Assembly (NCBI RefSeq): GCF_004519295.1
Contig: NZ_SOZH01000004.1
Coordinates: 434,001-498,000 of the forward strand
Length of the DNA stretch: 64,000 bases
Reading direction: 5' to 3'
DNA from: Cellulosimicrobium funkei
GTDB taxonomy: Bacteria > Actinomycetota > Actinomycetes > Actinomycetales > Cellulomonadaceae
Below the pieces are notes generated by a model. The model had not been told where the DNA came from, did not search any database, and worked only from the letters and a program-made list of their open reading frames with translations. The position numbers and the translations under genes are program-made. Shown piece after piece: positions 25,922 to 34,425 of the stretch (position 1 is its first letter; every line of letters begins with the position of its first letter).

Positions 25922-26959
25922 TCAGCCGTCGCGGCTCGGGGCGCCGGGGGTGTCGTCGGCCGCGTCAGCTCCGATGTCGGCGATCGTTCTGGTTCTGGTT
26001 CTGGTGCTGGTGCTGGTGCTGGTGCCGGTGCCCGCGTCGGTGTCTGGGCCGGCGAGGAACGCGAGCTGCGCGGCGACGGACTGCCGGGCGGCTCCTCGCA
26101 CCGCGGGGTCGACGTCGGCGTAGACCCGCGCGACCACCTCGTCGACCGCGCCCGGCGCGTCCGGGGCAAGGCCGAGCGCGACCAGCGCGGCCCGCACCTG
26201 GGCGAGGCGCTCGTGACGGTGCTCCCGGTACGCGCGCACGCGCGCCGCGAGGTCGTCGACGACCGGTCCGTGGCCCGGGAGGCCGGCCACCGGTCCCAGG
26301 CCGCCCGAGACGGCCTCGATCGCGTCGAGGCTCGCGAGGTAGGCGCCGAGGGACCCGTCGGGCGCCGCGATCACCGTCGTCCCCGCCCCGAGCACCGTGT
26401 CGCCCGTGAGGATCGTCGTGCCCGACGGCGCCCGCGCGCCCTCGTCCGCCGCGGTCCCGGAGCCCGCGGCGACGGGGCCCGCGGTGCCGGAGCCCGCCGG
26501 GCCCGGGTCCGCCGTGCGGCGGGCGCGGTCGTCGGTCGAGGCGACCGGGCCGTCGTCGGGCAGGACGAGGCAGATCGAGTCGGCGGTGTGGCCGGGCGTG
26601 GCGAGGACCGCGACCCGCAGGCCTGCGGCCTCGATCACCTCGCCGTCGCGCAGCGGCGCGCCGCCGTGGCAGTGGTCCGGGTCGGCGGCCCGCACGGGTG
26701 CGCCGGTGCGCGCGCGCAGCCCGGGGGACCCGGCCGTGTGGTCGGCGTGCCGGTGGGTCACGAGCACGAGCTCGACCGGCCCGGCGGCGGCGAGCGCGTC
26801 GAGGTGGGTCGCGTCGTCGGGCCCCGGGTCCACGACGACGCACGACGCCGAGCCCGGCGCGCGCAGCGCGTACGAGCGCGTGCCGTCGAGCGTCATGGGG
26901 CCGGGGTTGTCGGCGCGGAGGACGGCGGCGAGGCGCGTGACGGGCGTCGGGGCGCTCAT
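25922..26959 (-). CDS. Metallo-beta-lactamase-fold hydrolase (LACTB2-like)
   Basis: A 345-residue MBL-fold enzyme. Metal ligands: THRHADH (His69, His71, Asp73, His74), TPGHT, LTGDT and the later PGHGP. The winged C-terminal region (AYREHRHERLAQV...) resembles LACTB2/RNase-type or hydroxyacylglutathione-hydrolase-like proteins. Two low-complexity inserts are odd: an Ala/Gly/Pro-rich stretch between PDDGPVAS and ILTGDT, and a Thr-Ser/Arg alternating run near the C-terminus encoded by a hexanucleotide repeat. The start lies one base after the stop of the upstream gene, so they are coupled. Substrate unknown. Confidence 0.87.
   Translation of the reverse strand: MSAPTPVTRLAAVLRADNPGPMTLDGTRSYALRAPGSASCVVVDPGPDDATHLDALAAAGPVELVLVTHRHADHTAGSPGLRARTGAPVRAADPDHCHGGAPLRDGEVIEAAGLRVAVLATPGHTADSICLVLPDDGPVASTDDRARRTADPGPAGSGTAGPVAAGSGTAADEGARAPSGTTILTGDTVLGAGTTVIAAPDGSLGAYLASLDAIEAVSGGLGPVAGLPGHGPVVDDLAARVRAYREHRHERLAQVRAALVALGLAPDAPGAVDEVVARVYADVDPAVRGAARQSVAAQLAFLAGPDTDAGTGTSTSTSTRTRTRTIADIGADAADDTPGAPSRDG
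25986..26030. repeat. Hexanucleotide repeat inside the MBL-fold gene
   Basis: About seven imperfect copies of CTGGTG/CTGGTT run head to tail. On the coding strand they specify a Thr-Ser then Thr-Arg alternation (GTSTSTSTRTRTRT) near the protein's C-terminus. Copy number could vary by slippage without shifting the frame. Confidence 0.8.
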
Positions 26960-26960
26960 G

Positions 26961-27449
26961 TCACGCGCGGTGCCGCAGGACCGCCGGGCGGCCCTCGTCG
27001 TCCCACTGGGCGAACCGCGCGTCGATCAGCGGCGCGACGAGCTCGTACGTCTCCCACGTGTCCGGGACGCGGTACACGTCCTCGGGCTCCCCGTCGCCGG
27101 GGCTCACGGCGTCCACGTAGTCCTCGAGGTAGAGGCCGGCGTCGCCCTCGTCCTCGTCGTCGCCCGCGTAGTAGGCGCTCGCGAACGCGGTGCCGACGTC
27201 GTCGAGGTCGTGGTCGACGAGCTTGCCGTCGCACGAGTCGTGCACGAACGCGCCCGGCGTGACGGTGCGCTCGCGCAGCGCCGCGAGCTCGTCCTCGGAG
27301 TCCTCCTCGAGCTCCGGGGACGCGTGCCCCGCGAGCACCGCCCACGCGAGGAACATGCCGATGTGCGTCGCCCCCGCCTCGGGACCGGCCTCGGGCGGGT
27401 AGCCCTCGCCGCCCGAGTGCCAGGACGCGTCGTCGTACTTCGTGGTCAT
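26961..27449 (-). CDS. Conserved hypothetical acidic protein
   Basis: A 162-residue cytoplasmic protein, strongly acidic (DDEDEGDAG, DSEDELAAL). The opening TKYDDASWHSGGEGYP....GATHIGMFLAWAVLAGH and the ending DTWETYELVAPLIDARFAQW match a conserved hypothetical family (DUF7832-like) known to me only by pattern. No enzyme motif is visible. ATG at 27449 precedes the MBL gene by one base after its own stop, so the two are probably cotranslated. The role is unknown. Confidence 0.75.
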   Translation of the reverse strand: MTTKYDDASWHSGGEGYPPEAGPEAGATHIGMFLAWAVLAGHASPELEEDSEDELAALRERTVTPGAFVHDSCDGKLVDHDLDDVGTAFASAYYAGDDEDEGDAGLYLEDYVDAVSPGDGEPEDVYRVPDTWETYELVAPLIDARFAQWDDEGRPAVLRHRA

Positions 27450-27521
27450 GCGCGCGACGCTACCGCCTCCCACCGACGCCGCCGCGCCCCCGCCACGACG
27501 CCGCCGCCGACCACGACGCCG

Positions 27522-27592
27522 CTCCCCGTCGAGCACGACCTTGCTGTCGTGACGGGCGCTATGGCGACAGCAACGTCGTGCTCGGCGGGGAG
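27522..27592. repeat. 66-base GAGCACG palindrome (copy A)
   Basis: A 28-bp stem with two imperfections (27522-27549 with 27565-27592) closes a 15-base loop. The outer part reads CCCCGTCGAGCACGAC on the left and GTCGTGCTCGGCGGGG on the right. It lies two bases beyond the stop codon of the minus-strand oxidoreductase, where it should terminate transcription. Shares length and bases with copies at 44.9 and 52.2 kb. Confidence 0.85.
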
Positions 27593-27594
27593 GG

Positions 27595-28647
27595 TCAGAC
27601 GGCGAGCTCTCCCGCGAGGAGCTCGAGCGTGCGCGCGCGGCCCGGCGTCGCGTCGAGCGCCTCGTCCGCACGGGACGCGGCGACGGGCACGACCATGACC
27701 TCGTCCACGCCGTGGCGCTCGGCGAGCCGACGGACCTCGGCCGCCGCAGCGTCGGGCGTCCCGACGGCCCAGCGGCGCAGGCTGTCCTCGACCATCTGCC
27801 CGGCCGCGCCGTCGAGCGGCGCGGCCTGCGCCTCCTCGACGGTCTCGAGCGCGGTGAGCGCCTGCCCGGTGCGCAGGCGCGCCATCATGCGGGCCTGGGG
27901 GAGGGCCCGGGCGCGCGCCTCGTCGTCGGTCTCCGCGACGACGGCGTTGAGGGTGAGGAACGTGCGGGGCTCGGGGAACGCCTCGCTCGGGCGGTAGCCC
28001 TCGCGGTACAGGGCGAGGATCTCGTCGATGCCCTGGCCCGAAAAGTGGTTCGCGAACACGTACGGCAGGCCGAGCTCGGCCGCGAGGCGCGCGGAGTAGT
28101 CGCTCGACCCGAGCAGCCAGACCGTCGGGGTGCCGTCCGCGGCGGGCGTCGCGTGCACGTCGTAGACCTGCCCGCTCGTGAGGCGCAGCGTCGCGCCCTG
28201 CGGGCTCATGAGCGCGAGGATGTCCGTCACGTGCTGGGGGAAGCGGTCGACGTCGGCCGTGGGGCCGGTGATGCGCAGCAGCTGGGTGACCACCGGGTCC
28301 GAGCCGGGCGCACGGCCCAGGCCGAGGTCGACCCGTCCGGGGGCGATCGCCTCGAGCGCGGCGAACTGCTCGGCCACGACGAGCGGCGCGTGGTTGGGCA
28401 GCATGACGCCGCCCGAGCCGACGCGGATCCGGTCCGTCACCGACGCCGCCGCGGCGATCATGACGGGCGGGGTCGAGGCCGCGACCGCGGGCATGTTGTG
28501 GTGCTCGGCGAACCAGTAGCGCTCGAAGCCGAGCCGGTCGGCGAGGCGGACCAGGTCGAGCGACGCTCGCACCGCCTGGGTGCTGGACTGGCCCGAGCGG
28601 ACGGGCACGAGGTCGAGGACGGACAGGCGGGGGGTCTGGGTGCTCAC
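27595..28647 (-). CDS. LLM-class flavin-dependent oxidoreductase
   Basis: A 350-residue protein of the luciferase-like, MsnO8 type (LLM oxidoreductase of the YvbT/YhbW kind). It starts LSVLDLVPVRSGQSSTQAVRASLDLVRLADRLGFERYWFAEHHNMP, typical of the group, and holds VGSGGVMLPNHAPLVVAEQF, GRVDLGLGRAPGSDP and VWLLGSSDYSARLAAELGLPYVFANHF. FMN-dependent; the substrate is unknown. GTG start at 28647. It differs from the 25020 enzyme, which belongs to another LLM branch. A strong palindrome follows immediately. Confidence 0.9.
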   Translation of the reverse strand: MSTQTPRLSVLDLVPVRSGQSSTQAVRASLDLVRLADRLGFERYWFAEHHNMPAVAASTPPVMIAAAASVTDRIRVGSGGVMLPNHAPLVVAEQFAALEAIAPGRVDLGLGRAPGSDPVVTQLLRITGPTADVDRFPQHVTDILALMSPQGATLRLTSGQVYDVHATPAADGTPTVWLLGSSDYSARLAAELGLPYVFANHFSGQGIDEILALYREGYRPSEAFPEPRTFLTLNAVVAETDDEARARALPQARMMARLRTGQALTALETVEEAQAAPLDGAAGQMVEDSLRRWAVGTPDAAAAEVRRLAERHGVDEVMVVPVAASRADEALDATPGRARTLELLAGELAV

Positions 28648-28718
28648 CCTGGTGCCAACCGGCCACCCCCGTGCCTCATTCCCCGGGGCGACTGCGCACG
28701 CCTGCCAGGATGGTCGTC

Positions 28719-28841
28719 ATGGACGTCCCCTCGCTGATCATGGGCGCCGCCGTCGCGTCCGTCGCCTGGATCGTGCTCGTGCCCTGGGGCCGACTCAAGG
28801 AGCTGCGCGAGCGCGATCAGGCGGAGCGCACCGAGGACTGA
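28719..28841 (+). CDS. Small single-pass membrane protein (40 residues)
   Basis: A 40-residue frame (MDVPSLIMGAAVASVAWIVL...) with one membrane helix at about 5-22 and a charged tail (GRLKELRERDQAERTED). CAGGAT stands seven bases before the ATG, the leaderless arrangement seen elsewhere here. It overlaps the end of recD tail to tail by 25 bases. No family is recognised; the promoter, the start and the helix-plus-tail design make it likely to be real. Confidence 0.55.
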   Translation: MDVPSLIMGAAVASVAWIVLVPWGRLKELRERDQAERTED

Positions 28842-30880
28842 CCGCCGGGCAGCGGAGTCCGCAGCCCGCTCGCCCGGTGGACCGGGCTCGTCACCGCGGT
28901 GCGCACGGCGTCCTCGGAGCCGACGACGCGCACGAACGACTGCGCGCGCGTCACCGCCGTGTACAGCAGCTCGCGCGTGAGCAGCGGCGAGGTCGCGGGC
29001 GGCAGGACGAGCGTGACGCGGTCGAACTGGCTGCCCTGCGCGCGGTGGACCGTCATGGCGTGCACGGTCTCCACGGGCGGCAGCCGGTGCGTGCGCACGC
29101 GCAGCGGCGCGCGCGGGTCCCCGAACACGGCGACGACCCCGCCCGAGGGCTCCGCGACGAGCACGCCGGTGTCGCCGTTGTAGAGGCCGACCTCGGCGTC
29201 GTTCGTCGTGACGAGCAGGGGCCGCCCGGCGACCCACGGGGAGTCGGTCGTGTGGTGGCCGGTCGCCTCCTCGACCCACGCCTCGACCTGCGCCGCCCAC
29301 CGGCCGCGCCCCGCGGGCCCGCGCCGGTGCGCCACCATGACGCGGTGCCGCGCGAGCGCGTCGAGCGCGGCGGCGGCGTCCCCGGCGCGCGCGGCCTCGA
29401 CGAGCAGGGTCCCCGCCGCGACGGCGTCCGCGCGGACCGCAGCCAGCACCGCGTCGTCCGGCTCGTCGTCGGGCGTCTCGAGGAACTCCACGGACCCGTG
29501 CCCCGCGCGCAGCAGGGCGAGCGTCGCCTCTGCGTCCTCGGCCCGGATCGCGGCAGCGAGCGGCAGGATCTCCGAGTCGCGGTCCTGACGGTGGACGGTG
29601 CGCAGCCGGACGACGCCGTTGCCGAGCACCGCCCGGTCGTCGACCTCGCCGTCGGCGGGCGGCGGCGCGTCGGCCAGCGCGGTCTCGGCCGCCGCGAGCA
29701 CGACCGGTGCGGTGGCCGGGGGCGTGACGGGCTCGCGGTGCACGAGGTCGCCGAGCACGGCACCGGCCTCCACCGAGGCGAGCTGGTCCGGGTCCCCGAC
29801 GAGCACGAGCCGCGCGTCGGGCCGCAGCGCCTCGAGCAGCCGCGCCATGAGCGGCAGCGCGACCATCGACGTCTCGTCGACGACGACGACGTCGTGCGGC
29901 AGGTGGTGGTGCGCGTCGTGGCGGAACCGCGTGCTGCTGCCCGGCCGGTACCCGAGCAGGCGGTGCAGCGTCGTCGCGACGGGCGTCCCGACGCGCGCGC
30001 GGTCGGCGGCGTCGCCGAACCCGGCGACGACCTCGCGCACCGCCTCCTGGAGCCGTGCGGCCGCCTTCCCGGTCGGGGCGGCGAGCGCGACGCGCAGCGC
30101 CGTGCCCTGGTCGGCCGGGACGTTCGCCCCCGCGCGCGACGGAGCGGGCGCCGCCGCGGTCGCGGGGCGGGCAGCGTCGTGCGGGACGGCGTCGTGCAGG
30201 ACGGCGAGCAGCCGCGCGACCGTCGTCGTCTTGCCCGTGCCGGGGCCACCCGTGAGGACGGTGAGCCGGCGCGTGGCGGCGTGCGCGGCGGCGAGCCGCT
30301 GCCGCGTGTCCTCCGCCGCGGGGAAGAGGCGGGCCAGCGCGACGTCGAGGCGGTCGGCGTCGACCGGCAGGTCGGGCGCCGCGAGCCGACCGTCGACGTC
30401 GTGCCGGACCGCGAGCTCGTCGCGCCAGTAGCGGTCGAGGTACAGCGCGCCCCCGACCCAGCGCGCGGGCCTGTCGGGCGCGCCGTCGACCCCGACGGCG
30501 ACCAGCGGGCTGCGCGCGACCGCGCCGGCCCACGCGGCGCGGTCCGGCCACGGCAGGTCCGCGGCGTCGGTCCGGGCGGCCTCCTCGTCCTCGGGCAGCG
30601 CCAGGGAGCCGAGGTCGTCGAGGCGCACGCACACGGAGCCGCTGCGCACGGCACGGACGGCGAGCGCGACGGCGAGCAGCACCTGGTCGTCGTGCTCGCC
30701 CGTGAGCCGGCCGAGCCGCAGCGCGACGCGCACGTCGGCGGCCGAGACCACGCGCGCGACGTTGAACGGCGCCAGGCCCGCCGGCACGCCGACGGCGAGC
30801 CGCGGGTCGCCCTCGTCGACCACGTCGCCCGCAGGAGGAGCGGTGGGCCGGAGCGCCGACCCGGGAGTGGTCGTGGTCAT
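28817..30880 (-). CDS. recD: Exodeoxyribonuclease V alpha subunit
   Basis: RecD, the 5'-3' helicase of the RecBCD complex that processes double-strand breaks. The 687-residue product has Walker A GGPGTGKTTT at 211-220, ALAAPTGKAAARLQEAV (motif Ia), VVVDETSMV (Walker B), LVGDPDQLASVEAG (motif III) and the C-terminal VHRAQGSQFDRV and ELLYTAVTRAQ (motifs V and VI). ATG overlaps the recB stop (ATGA). It is the last gene of a recC-recB-recD operon on the minus strand. A Pro/Ala-rich insert interrupts the domain near 235-265. Confidence 0.94.
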   Translation of the reverse strand: MTTTTPGSALRPTAPPAGDVVDEGDPRLAVGVPAGLAPFNVARVVSAADVRVALRLGRLTGEHDDQVLLAVALAVRAVRSGSVCVRLDDLGSLALPEDEEAARTDAADLPWPDRAAWAGAVARSPLVAVGVDGAPDRPARWVGGALYLDRYWRDELAVRHDVDGRLAAPDLPVDADRLDVALARLFPAAEDTRQRLAAAHAATRRLTVLTGGPGTGKTTTVARLLAVLHDAVPHDAARPATAAAPAPSRAGANVPADQGTALRVALAAPTGKAAARLQEAVREVVAGFGDAADRARVGTPVATTLHRLLGYRPGSSTRFRHDAHHHLPHDVVVVDETSMVALPLMARLLEALRPDARLVLVGDPDQLASVEAGAVLGDLVHREPVTPPATAPVVLAAAETALADAPPPADGEVDDRAVLGNGVVRLRTVHRQDRDSEILPLAAAIRAEDAEATLALLRAGHGSVEFLETPDDEPDDAVLAAVRADAVAAGTLLVEAARAGDAAAALDALARHRVMVAHRRGPAGRGRWAAQVEAWVEEATGHHTTDSPWVAGRPLLVTTNDAEVGLYNGDTGVLVAEPSGGVVAVFGDPRAPLRVRTHRLPPVETVHAMTVHRAQGSQFDRVTLVLPPATSPLLTRELLYTAVTRAQSFVRVVGSEDAVRTAVTSPVHRASGLRTPLPGGQSSVRSA

Positions 30881-33800
30881 GCGCGACCTCCGTCGAGCAG
30901 GGCGGACAGGGCGACGACGAGCCCGGGCGGCGGGCTCCAGGCGACGACGCCGTACGGGGTGCCGTCGGGGCCGCGGGGCGTGTCCGGGCCGGCCATGCCG
31001 CGCACGAAGAGGTACGCCCCACCGGCGAGGTCGCGGTCCGGGTCGTAGTCGCGCACGCGCCACCGCAGGTAGCGGTGGAGCGCGACGAGGTAGAGCACGA
31101 GCTGCAGCGGGTAGTGCGAGGCGAGCATCGCGTCGCGCATGGCGTCGGGGTGGTAGTCGCCCACGGCGAGCGGGACCCCGGGCGGCCCGACGCGGTTCGT
31201 CTTGTAGTCGACGACCAGGTACCGGTGGCGGCCGCCCGGATCCCCGTCCGGAGCGCCGTCGGGACCCGGGGCGGGCACGCGCAGCACGGCGTCGATCGAG
31301 CCCGTGAGGTAGCCGCGCAGCGGGACGCCGCCGGTGCTCGTGCCCGTCTCGGACTCGTCGGCCAGCGCCGCCAGGAGGTCGGGGTATCGGGCGAACGCGT
31401 CGTCGGCGGGCAGGTGCGCCCGCAGGACGTCCGCGAGGTCGCGCAGCGTCGCGGGACGCACGCCCTCCGTCTCGTCGCCCCCGGCGAGCGGGAGCTCGAA
31501 CTCGAGCTCGGGCAGCCGGTCCCGCGGGTCGACGTCGGCGAGCGTGAGCCCGCCCGCGATCGGGCCGAGCGGCGTGCGCAGCGACAGGCCGAGCGCCGTC
31601 GCGAGCGCGACGGGCTCGACGCCCGGCACGCGGACCGTCGCCGCCTGCGCACAGCGGGCGCGCACCTCGGCGTCGAGGTCGTCGGCCGCGGTGTCGACGT
31701 ACTCGAGGATCTCGTGCACGAGCGTGCCGAACGCGGTGCCGCCCGGCTGCCCCTCGTACGGGGACGGCACGTCCGCGCCGGGGCGTGGGGTCGAGGCCGG
31801 GGCCGAGGGCGCGGCGGTGTCGTCGTCGGTGGTCTCCTCCGGCTCGTCCTGCACGCCCGGGTCCTCGGGCTCGCTCTCGATCCCGCCGACCGGGCCGTGG
31901 TGCGCGGCCGCGGTCAGGGCCGAGTACGACGCCCGCCGCCAGTCGCGGTCCGGGAGGTGGACCGCGGTCGCGAGCGCGAGGTCCGTGCCCGACCGGGTGC
32001 CGGGCGACCAGGGCTCGCCCTTCGGCCGGGCGTCGACCTGCTCGACGACGACCGTCCCGCCCGACCGCGCCGCGACCGCCTCGAACGCGGACCGGACGGC
32101 GTCGTCGCGCATCGCGTCGGGCCGTGCGTGGCGCCCGGGCTCGCCGCCGAGCATCCGGTCGGCGAGCAGGAGGCGGGTGAGCGGTCCCGATCCCGTGCTG
32201 CGCTTCGTGGGGGTCCAGTGCACGACGACCTGGTGCCGAGCCCGGGTGAGCGCCACGTACAGCAGGCGCAGGTCCTCGCCGAGCTCTTCGTCGCGCCAGC
32301 GCGCCTTGGCGTCCACGAACCCGGGGGAGCCGACCCCGCCGAGGTGCAGCACGCGCTGCCCGTGGTCGTCGTGGAACGCGAACAGCTCCTGGTCGTCGGG
32401 CTCGAACCGCTCCCACCCGAACGGGACGTAGACGACGCCGAACTCCAGACCCTTCGCGGCGTGCACGGTGACGACCTGCACGGCGGCGGCGTCGGTCTCG
32501 AGACGGCGGGTGCGCTCGTCGGTGAAGACCGTCCCGACCTCGGCGATCCGGGTCCGGAGCCAGGCCGTGAGCGCGGCCGTGCCGAGCCCCTCGGTCGTCG
32601 CGGCCTCGTGCAGCGCATGCGTGACGTGGCGCAGGTCGGTGAGGTAGCGCTCGCCGTCGGCGCGCGCCATGACACGGGCCGTCGCCCCGCGCCGTGCGGC
32701 GACCTCCGCGACCGCGGCCACGCCCCGGTCGGCGAGCAGGTGCGCCCAGGCCCGGACCGTGTCGCCGAGCTCGTCGTGGTCCGCGTCGTCCGCCGTCGCG
32801 AGGCGCTGCGCGTCCCAGCCGACGAACGGGGTGAGGGCGAGCGCCGTCGCGCGCCGGTGGAGGCCCGGCTGCTCCAGCGCCGCGAGGAGCGTGAGCCAGT
32901 CCTGCGCCGCGGCCGACCCGAACACGCTCGACGGCCCGGAGACGACCGCGGGCACGCCCAGCGCGACGAGCGCCGAGCGCACCGCCTCGGCCTGCGCGTT
33001 CGTGCGCGTCAGCACGGCGACGTCGCGCGGCTCGAGCGGGCGCCAGCGCGCCGCGTCGCTCGCCGCCCCGCCGGCGTCGTCGCGCACGCGGTCGCCCCCG
33101 CCGGACGCGGTGCCGAGACGGCTCGCGACGTCGGCCGCGACGTCCTTCGCGAGCAGGCCGCGCGCGTCCGGGGCCGACGGCGCCGACGAGGCGCCCAGCC
33201 GGTAGGCGCGGCGCGTCACCTGCCGCAGCCGCACCGGCGCGCCGCCGGAGAACCGTGCCTCGGGGTGCGCCGCGTCGACCGGACGCACGACGATGCGCGG
33301 GTCGCCGAGCGCCGTCTCGCCGAGCAGCGCGTGCAGGCCCGCGAGGAGCGGGCCGTCGCTGCGCCAGCTCGTGCTGAGCGTCGCGGTGTCCGTCGCGTCC
33401 TCGACGGCCTGCAGGTACGTCACGACGTCCGCGCCGCGGAACGCGTAGATCGCCTGCTTGGGGTCCCCGATGAGGACGAGCGCGCTGCTCTCGTCGGGCC
33501 GCCCGTGGAACGCGGTGCGCAGGATCGCCCACTGCTCGGGGTCCGTGTCCTGGAACTCGTCCACCATGACGACGCGGAACCTCGACCGGACGCGCTGCGT
33601 CGCCGTCGCACCGTGCTCCGGGTCGGTGAGGGCGCGTCGCAGCAGGACGAGGAGGTCGTCGTAGTCGAGCAGGTGCATCGCCCGCTTGCGCGCCTCCACC
33701 TCGCGGCGGGCGGCGACGGCGACCTCGTACCGCGCCGCGGCCACCGAGCCCTCGGCCGCGTCCGACGGCGCGACCACCGCCCCGTGGTCGCTCACCGCCG

Positions 33801-34425
33801 CGCGGGCGACCGCGCGCACGTCGCGCGGCGAGAGGATCGGCTCGCTCTGGTCGGCGAACCGCCGCACGTACAGGTCGTCCGTGACCTCCTCGACGAGGTC
33901 GGCCACGTCGGGCAGGAAGCTCGTCGCGAGGTCGACGTCGGCCGCCGTCCCGAGCGCGGTGAGCATCTGCTGGCAGAACCCGTGCGTCGTCGTGATCGTC
34001 GCGGCGTCGAGCTGGGACAGCGCGACGCGCAGGCGCTCGCGACGGCGGGCGAGCTCGTCGGCGTCGACCGCGGCGAGGAACGTGACGAGCTCGTCGGCGC
34101 TGTGCGCCGGGTCGTGGCCGCGCAGCGCGCGCTCGGTCGCGACGAGGCGCTCGCGCACGCGGTCGCGCAGCTCCGACGTCGCGGCCCGGCCGAACGTCAC
34201 GAGCATGATCTCGGGCAGCGCCGCCACGCCCTCGGCGACGTAGCGCGTGGTGAGGGTCGCGATGGTGTGCGTCTTGCCCGTGCCGGCGCTCGCCTCGAGC
34301 ACGACCGTCCCGCGCGGCAGGTCGCCGAACGGGTCGAAGCGCCGCGGGCTCCCCGCGACGGGTCCGGGCACCGCGGGTCCGGACGCCGCGGCGGGCGTGG
34401 CGGGTGCGGACGTCGGGCCGCTCAT
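30877..34425 (-). CDS. recB: Exodeoxyribonuclease V beta subunit
   Basis: RecB, the 3'-5' helicase-nuclease of RecBCD, 1182 residues. Walker A ASAGTGKT at 45-52, THGFCQQML, VVMVDEFQDTDPEQW (Walker B), LIGDPKQAIYAFRGAD, VVTVHAAKGLEFGVVYVP and LLYVALTRARHQVVV give the UvrD/Rep-type helicase motifs in order. The C-terminal nuclease is intact: GTLVHEILE, GYLTGSIDAVLRV and YLVVDYKTNR provide the catalytic acids and Lys. A Thr/Pro/Glu-rich linker lies near 790-840. ATGA overlaps join it to recC upstream and recD downstream. Confidence 0.95.
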   Translation of the reverse strand: MSGPTSAPATPAAASGPAVPGPVAGSPRRFDPFGDLPRGTVVLEASAGTGKTHTIATLTTRYVAEGVAALPEIMLVTFGRAATSELRDRVRERLVATERALRGHDPAHSADELVTFLAAVDADELARRRERLRVALSQLDAATITTTHGFCQQMLTALGTAADVDLATSFLPDVADLVEEVTDDLYVRRFADQSEPILSPRDVRAVARAAVSDHGAVVAPSDAAEGSVAAARYEVAVAARREVEARKRAMHLLDYDDLLVLLRRALTDPEHGATATQRVRSRFRVVMVDEFQDTDPEQWAILRTAFHGRPDESSALVLIGDPKQAIYAFRGADVVTYLQAVEDATDTATLSTSWRSDGPLLAGLHALLGETALGDPRIVVRPVDAAHPEARFSGGAPVRLRQVTRRAYRLGASSAPSAPDARGLLAKDVAADVASRLGTASGGGDRVRDDAGGAASDAARWRPLEPRDVAVLTRTNAQAEAVRSALVALGVPAVVSGPSSVFGSAAAQDWLTLLAALEQPGLHRRATALALTPFVGWDAQRLATADDADHDELGDTVRAWAHLLADRGVAAVAEVAARRGATARVMARADGERYLTDLRHVTHALHEAATTEGLGTAALTAWLRTRIAEVGTVFTDERTRRLETDAAAVQVVTVHAAKGLEFGVVYVPFGWERFEPDDQELFAFHDDHGQRVLHLGGVGSPGFVDAKARWRDEELGEDLRLLYVALTRARHQVVVHWTPTKRSTGSGPLTRLLLADRMLGGEPGRHARPDAMRDDAVRSAFEAVAARSGGTVVVEQVDARPKGEPWSPGTRSGTDLALATAVHLPDRDWRRASYSALTAAAHHGPVGGIESEPEDPGVQDEPEETTDDDTAAPSAPASTPRPGADVPSPYEGQPGGTAFGTLVHEILEYVDTAADDLDAEVRARCAQAATVRVPGVEPVALATALGLSLRTPLGPIAGGLTLADVDPRDRLPELEFELPLAGGDETEGVRPATLRDLADVLRAHLPADDAFARYPDLLAALADESETGTSTGGVPLRGYLTGSIDAVLRVPAPGPDGAPDGDPGGRHRYLVVDYKTNRVGPPGVPLAVGDYHPDAMRDAMLASHYPLQLVLYLVALHRYLRWRVRDYDPDRDLAGGAYLFVRGMAGPDTPRGPDGTPYGVVAWSPPPGLVVALSALLDGGRA

